14,424 nucleotides of DNA from Alphaproteobacteria bacterium. GTDB lineage: Bacteria > Pseudomonadota > Alphaproteobacteria > Rhizobiales > Xanthobacteraceae. This document shows positions 13,576 to 14,424 of the stretch, piece after piece (within the stretch, counting starts at the first letter, position 1; each line of letters opens with the position of its first letter). The stretch spans positions 3,745 to 18,168 of the forward strand of contig VAZQ01000326.1 of assembly GCA_005883115.1 (NCBI GenBank), read 5' to 3'. The notes below the pieces were generated by a model. That model did not search any database. It saw nothing but the letters and a program-made list of their open reading frames with translations, and had not been told where the DNA came from. The position numbers and the translations under genes are program-made.

Positions 13576-14424
13576 ATGTCCGACGTCCTCTCAGCTTTGC
13601 CGCACGTTTCCGGCCACGACTTTTCGTGGCTGGCGCAATTTTTCTCACTCCTGGTCCTACCGTTCGCGCATGAAGATCTCGCAGTCATTGTTGGCGCGTA
13701 TGTCGTGGTGAACGACATCATGCCCGTGGGGCTCGTGGCGCTGTGCATCTACACCGGCATGGTGGCGAGCGACGTCGCCCTGTACGGGATTGGCGCCGGC
13801 GCAAGGCGTATGCCCTGGCTCAGGCGCCTTGCGATCGATGACCACGTCCGCACTTTTGCCGCCATGCTCAAGCGCAATCTCTTTGGGATCGTGGCGCTCT
13901 GCCGCGTGGTGCCTGGCGTGGTGTTCGTCCCCTTCGTTGCCTGCGGTTGGGCACGCGTGCCGCTCGCCCGCTTCATCACGGCGAGTCTCATCGTTTCCGC
14001 ACTTTATCTGCCGCTCATCCTCTGTATTGCGATCTTCTTCGGCGACACTCTCGACAGTCGCGCCGGTTGGTGGACGTGGCCATTCCTCGCTTGCGTGATG
14101 TTGGCGATCGGATTTCTGCGTCGACAGGTGTTCAACTTCCATGAGGATGCGGGCGGGCGAGCAGCGAAACTCGCTCGCCGCGACCTCCGCAAGGCGGCTG
14201 CGAACAATCGCGTCCCGCTGGGACTCTTCTATCTTGGTTTGATCGCGAGCTGGATCGGGTTTGCGGCGAAGTACCGGTCGTTGACTTTGCCCATCATCGC
14301 CAATCCTCGCCACTCGCGAGGGGCAATCTGGGGCGAATCGAAGAGTGCCTATTTGTTTGATGTGACAGGGCCCGAGCGGAGGCATGTTGCGGAGTGCGTG
14401 GCAGTCATTCGCAGCGCCGGCCGT
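13576..14424 (+). CDS. DedA/VTT-type membrane protein with an additional C-terminal segment (3' end outside window)
   Basis: The frame is open for 283 codons from ATG 13576 to the last base of the window. Residues 1 to about 185 resemble the DedA family, inner-membrane proteins linked to lipid-carrier flipping and membrane homeostasis: AHEDLAVIVGAYVV (31-44), GMVASDVALYGIGAGARR (61-78), ALCRVVPGVVFVPFVACG (107-124), and a run of hydrophobic helices. DedA proteins normally end near 200 residues. This one continues through a basic linker (AGGRAAKLARRDLRKAAANN, 192-211), another helix (214-231), and a soluble stretch with ANPRHSRGAIWGESKSAYL (242-260). That Asn-Pro...Gly-Glu-Ser-Lys pattern recalls the front of a family of bacterial ATP-grasp proteins, from memory and not secure. 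The start has only a weak ribosome site, and no in-frame ATG or GTG lies close upstream. The gene is probably much longer than the visible part. Confidence 0.82.
   Translation, partial: MSDVLSALPHVSGHDFSWLAQFFSLLVLPFAHEDLAVIVGAYVVVNDIMPVGLVALCIYTGMVASDVALYGIGAGARRMPWLRRLAIDDHVRTFAAMLKRNLFGIVALCRVVPGVVFVPFVACGWARVPLARFITASLIVSALYLPLILCIAIFFGDTLDSRAGWWTWPFLACVMLAIGFLRRQVFNFHEDAGGRAAKLARRDLRKAAANNRVPLGLFYLGLIASWIGFAAKYRSLTLPIIANPRHSRGAIWGESKSAYLFDVTGPERRHVAECVAVIRSAGR

Overview
The window is GC-rich, densely coding and read on both strands. It suggests an alphaproteobacterium of the order Hyphomicrobiales (Rhizobiales), probably near Nitrobacteraceae/Xanthobacteraceae. The strongest clue is a complete six-gene block for very-long-chain fatty acid (VLCFA) synthesis and attachment to lipid A, in the order known from rhizobia: acpXL, fabZ, fabF2, fabF1, a zinc-type dehydrogenase, lpxXL. 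Placement below order level is inference. No rRNA, tRNA, insertion sequence, phage gene or CRISPR array was seen.

Layout. Positions 1-3185 (+ strand): the 3' part of a Kup potassium transporter, a single-domain rhodanese with a likely terminator behind it, and a PotF-like polyamine-binding protein without transporter partners in view. Positions 3253-8460 (- strand): the VLCFA-lipid A operon, transcribed from acpXL at 8460 down to lpxXL at 3253, with gaps of 3 to 19 bases and one 8-base overlap. Positions 8714-12249 (- strand): a phosphonate-type ABC transporter, phnD-phnC-phnE1-phnE2. phnE1 carries an in-frame TAG inside its EAA loop and is called a pseudogene. Positions 12501-12860 (+): a short RlpA-like double-psi beta-barrel protein. 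Positions 12870-13205 (-): a small one-helix membrane protein of unknown function. Positions 13576-14424 (+): a DedA/VTT membrane domain followed by a further soluble segment, running off the window end.

How the genes work together. AcpXL carries the growing C26-C30-type acyl chain. FabF1 has the full Cys-His-His ketosynthase triad. FabF2 has lost Cys, the first His and the Lys, and at the Cys position it resembles the chain-length factors of type II polyketide synthases. A FabF1/FabF2 ketosynthase/chain-length-factor pair is therefore a plausible explanation for chain length. FabZ dehydrates, the dehydrogenase may act as enoyl reductase, and LpxXL moves the finished acyl group to lipid A. 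No ketoreductase is encoded here, so a housekeeping FabG would have to serve. The gene block is a known system; the Cys-less partner and the proposed role of the dehydrogenase are the parts most worth testing.

Other points of note are the amber codon in phnE1, the membrane-soluble fusion at the right edge, and a 370-base divergent spacer in front of it that holds two tight hairpins, an 11-base tandem repeat and a candidate promoter.
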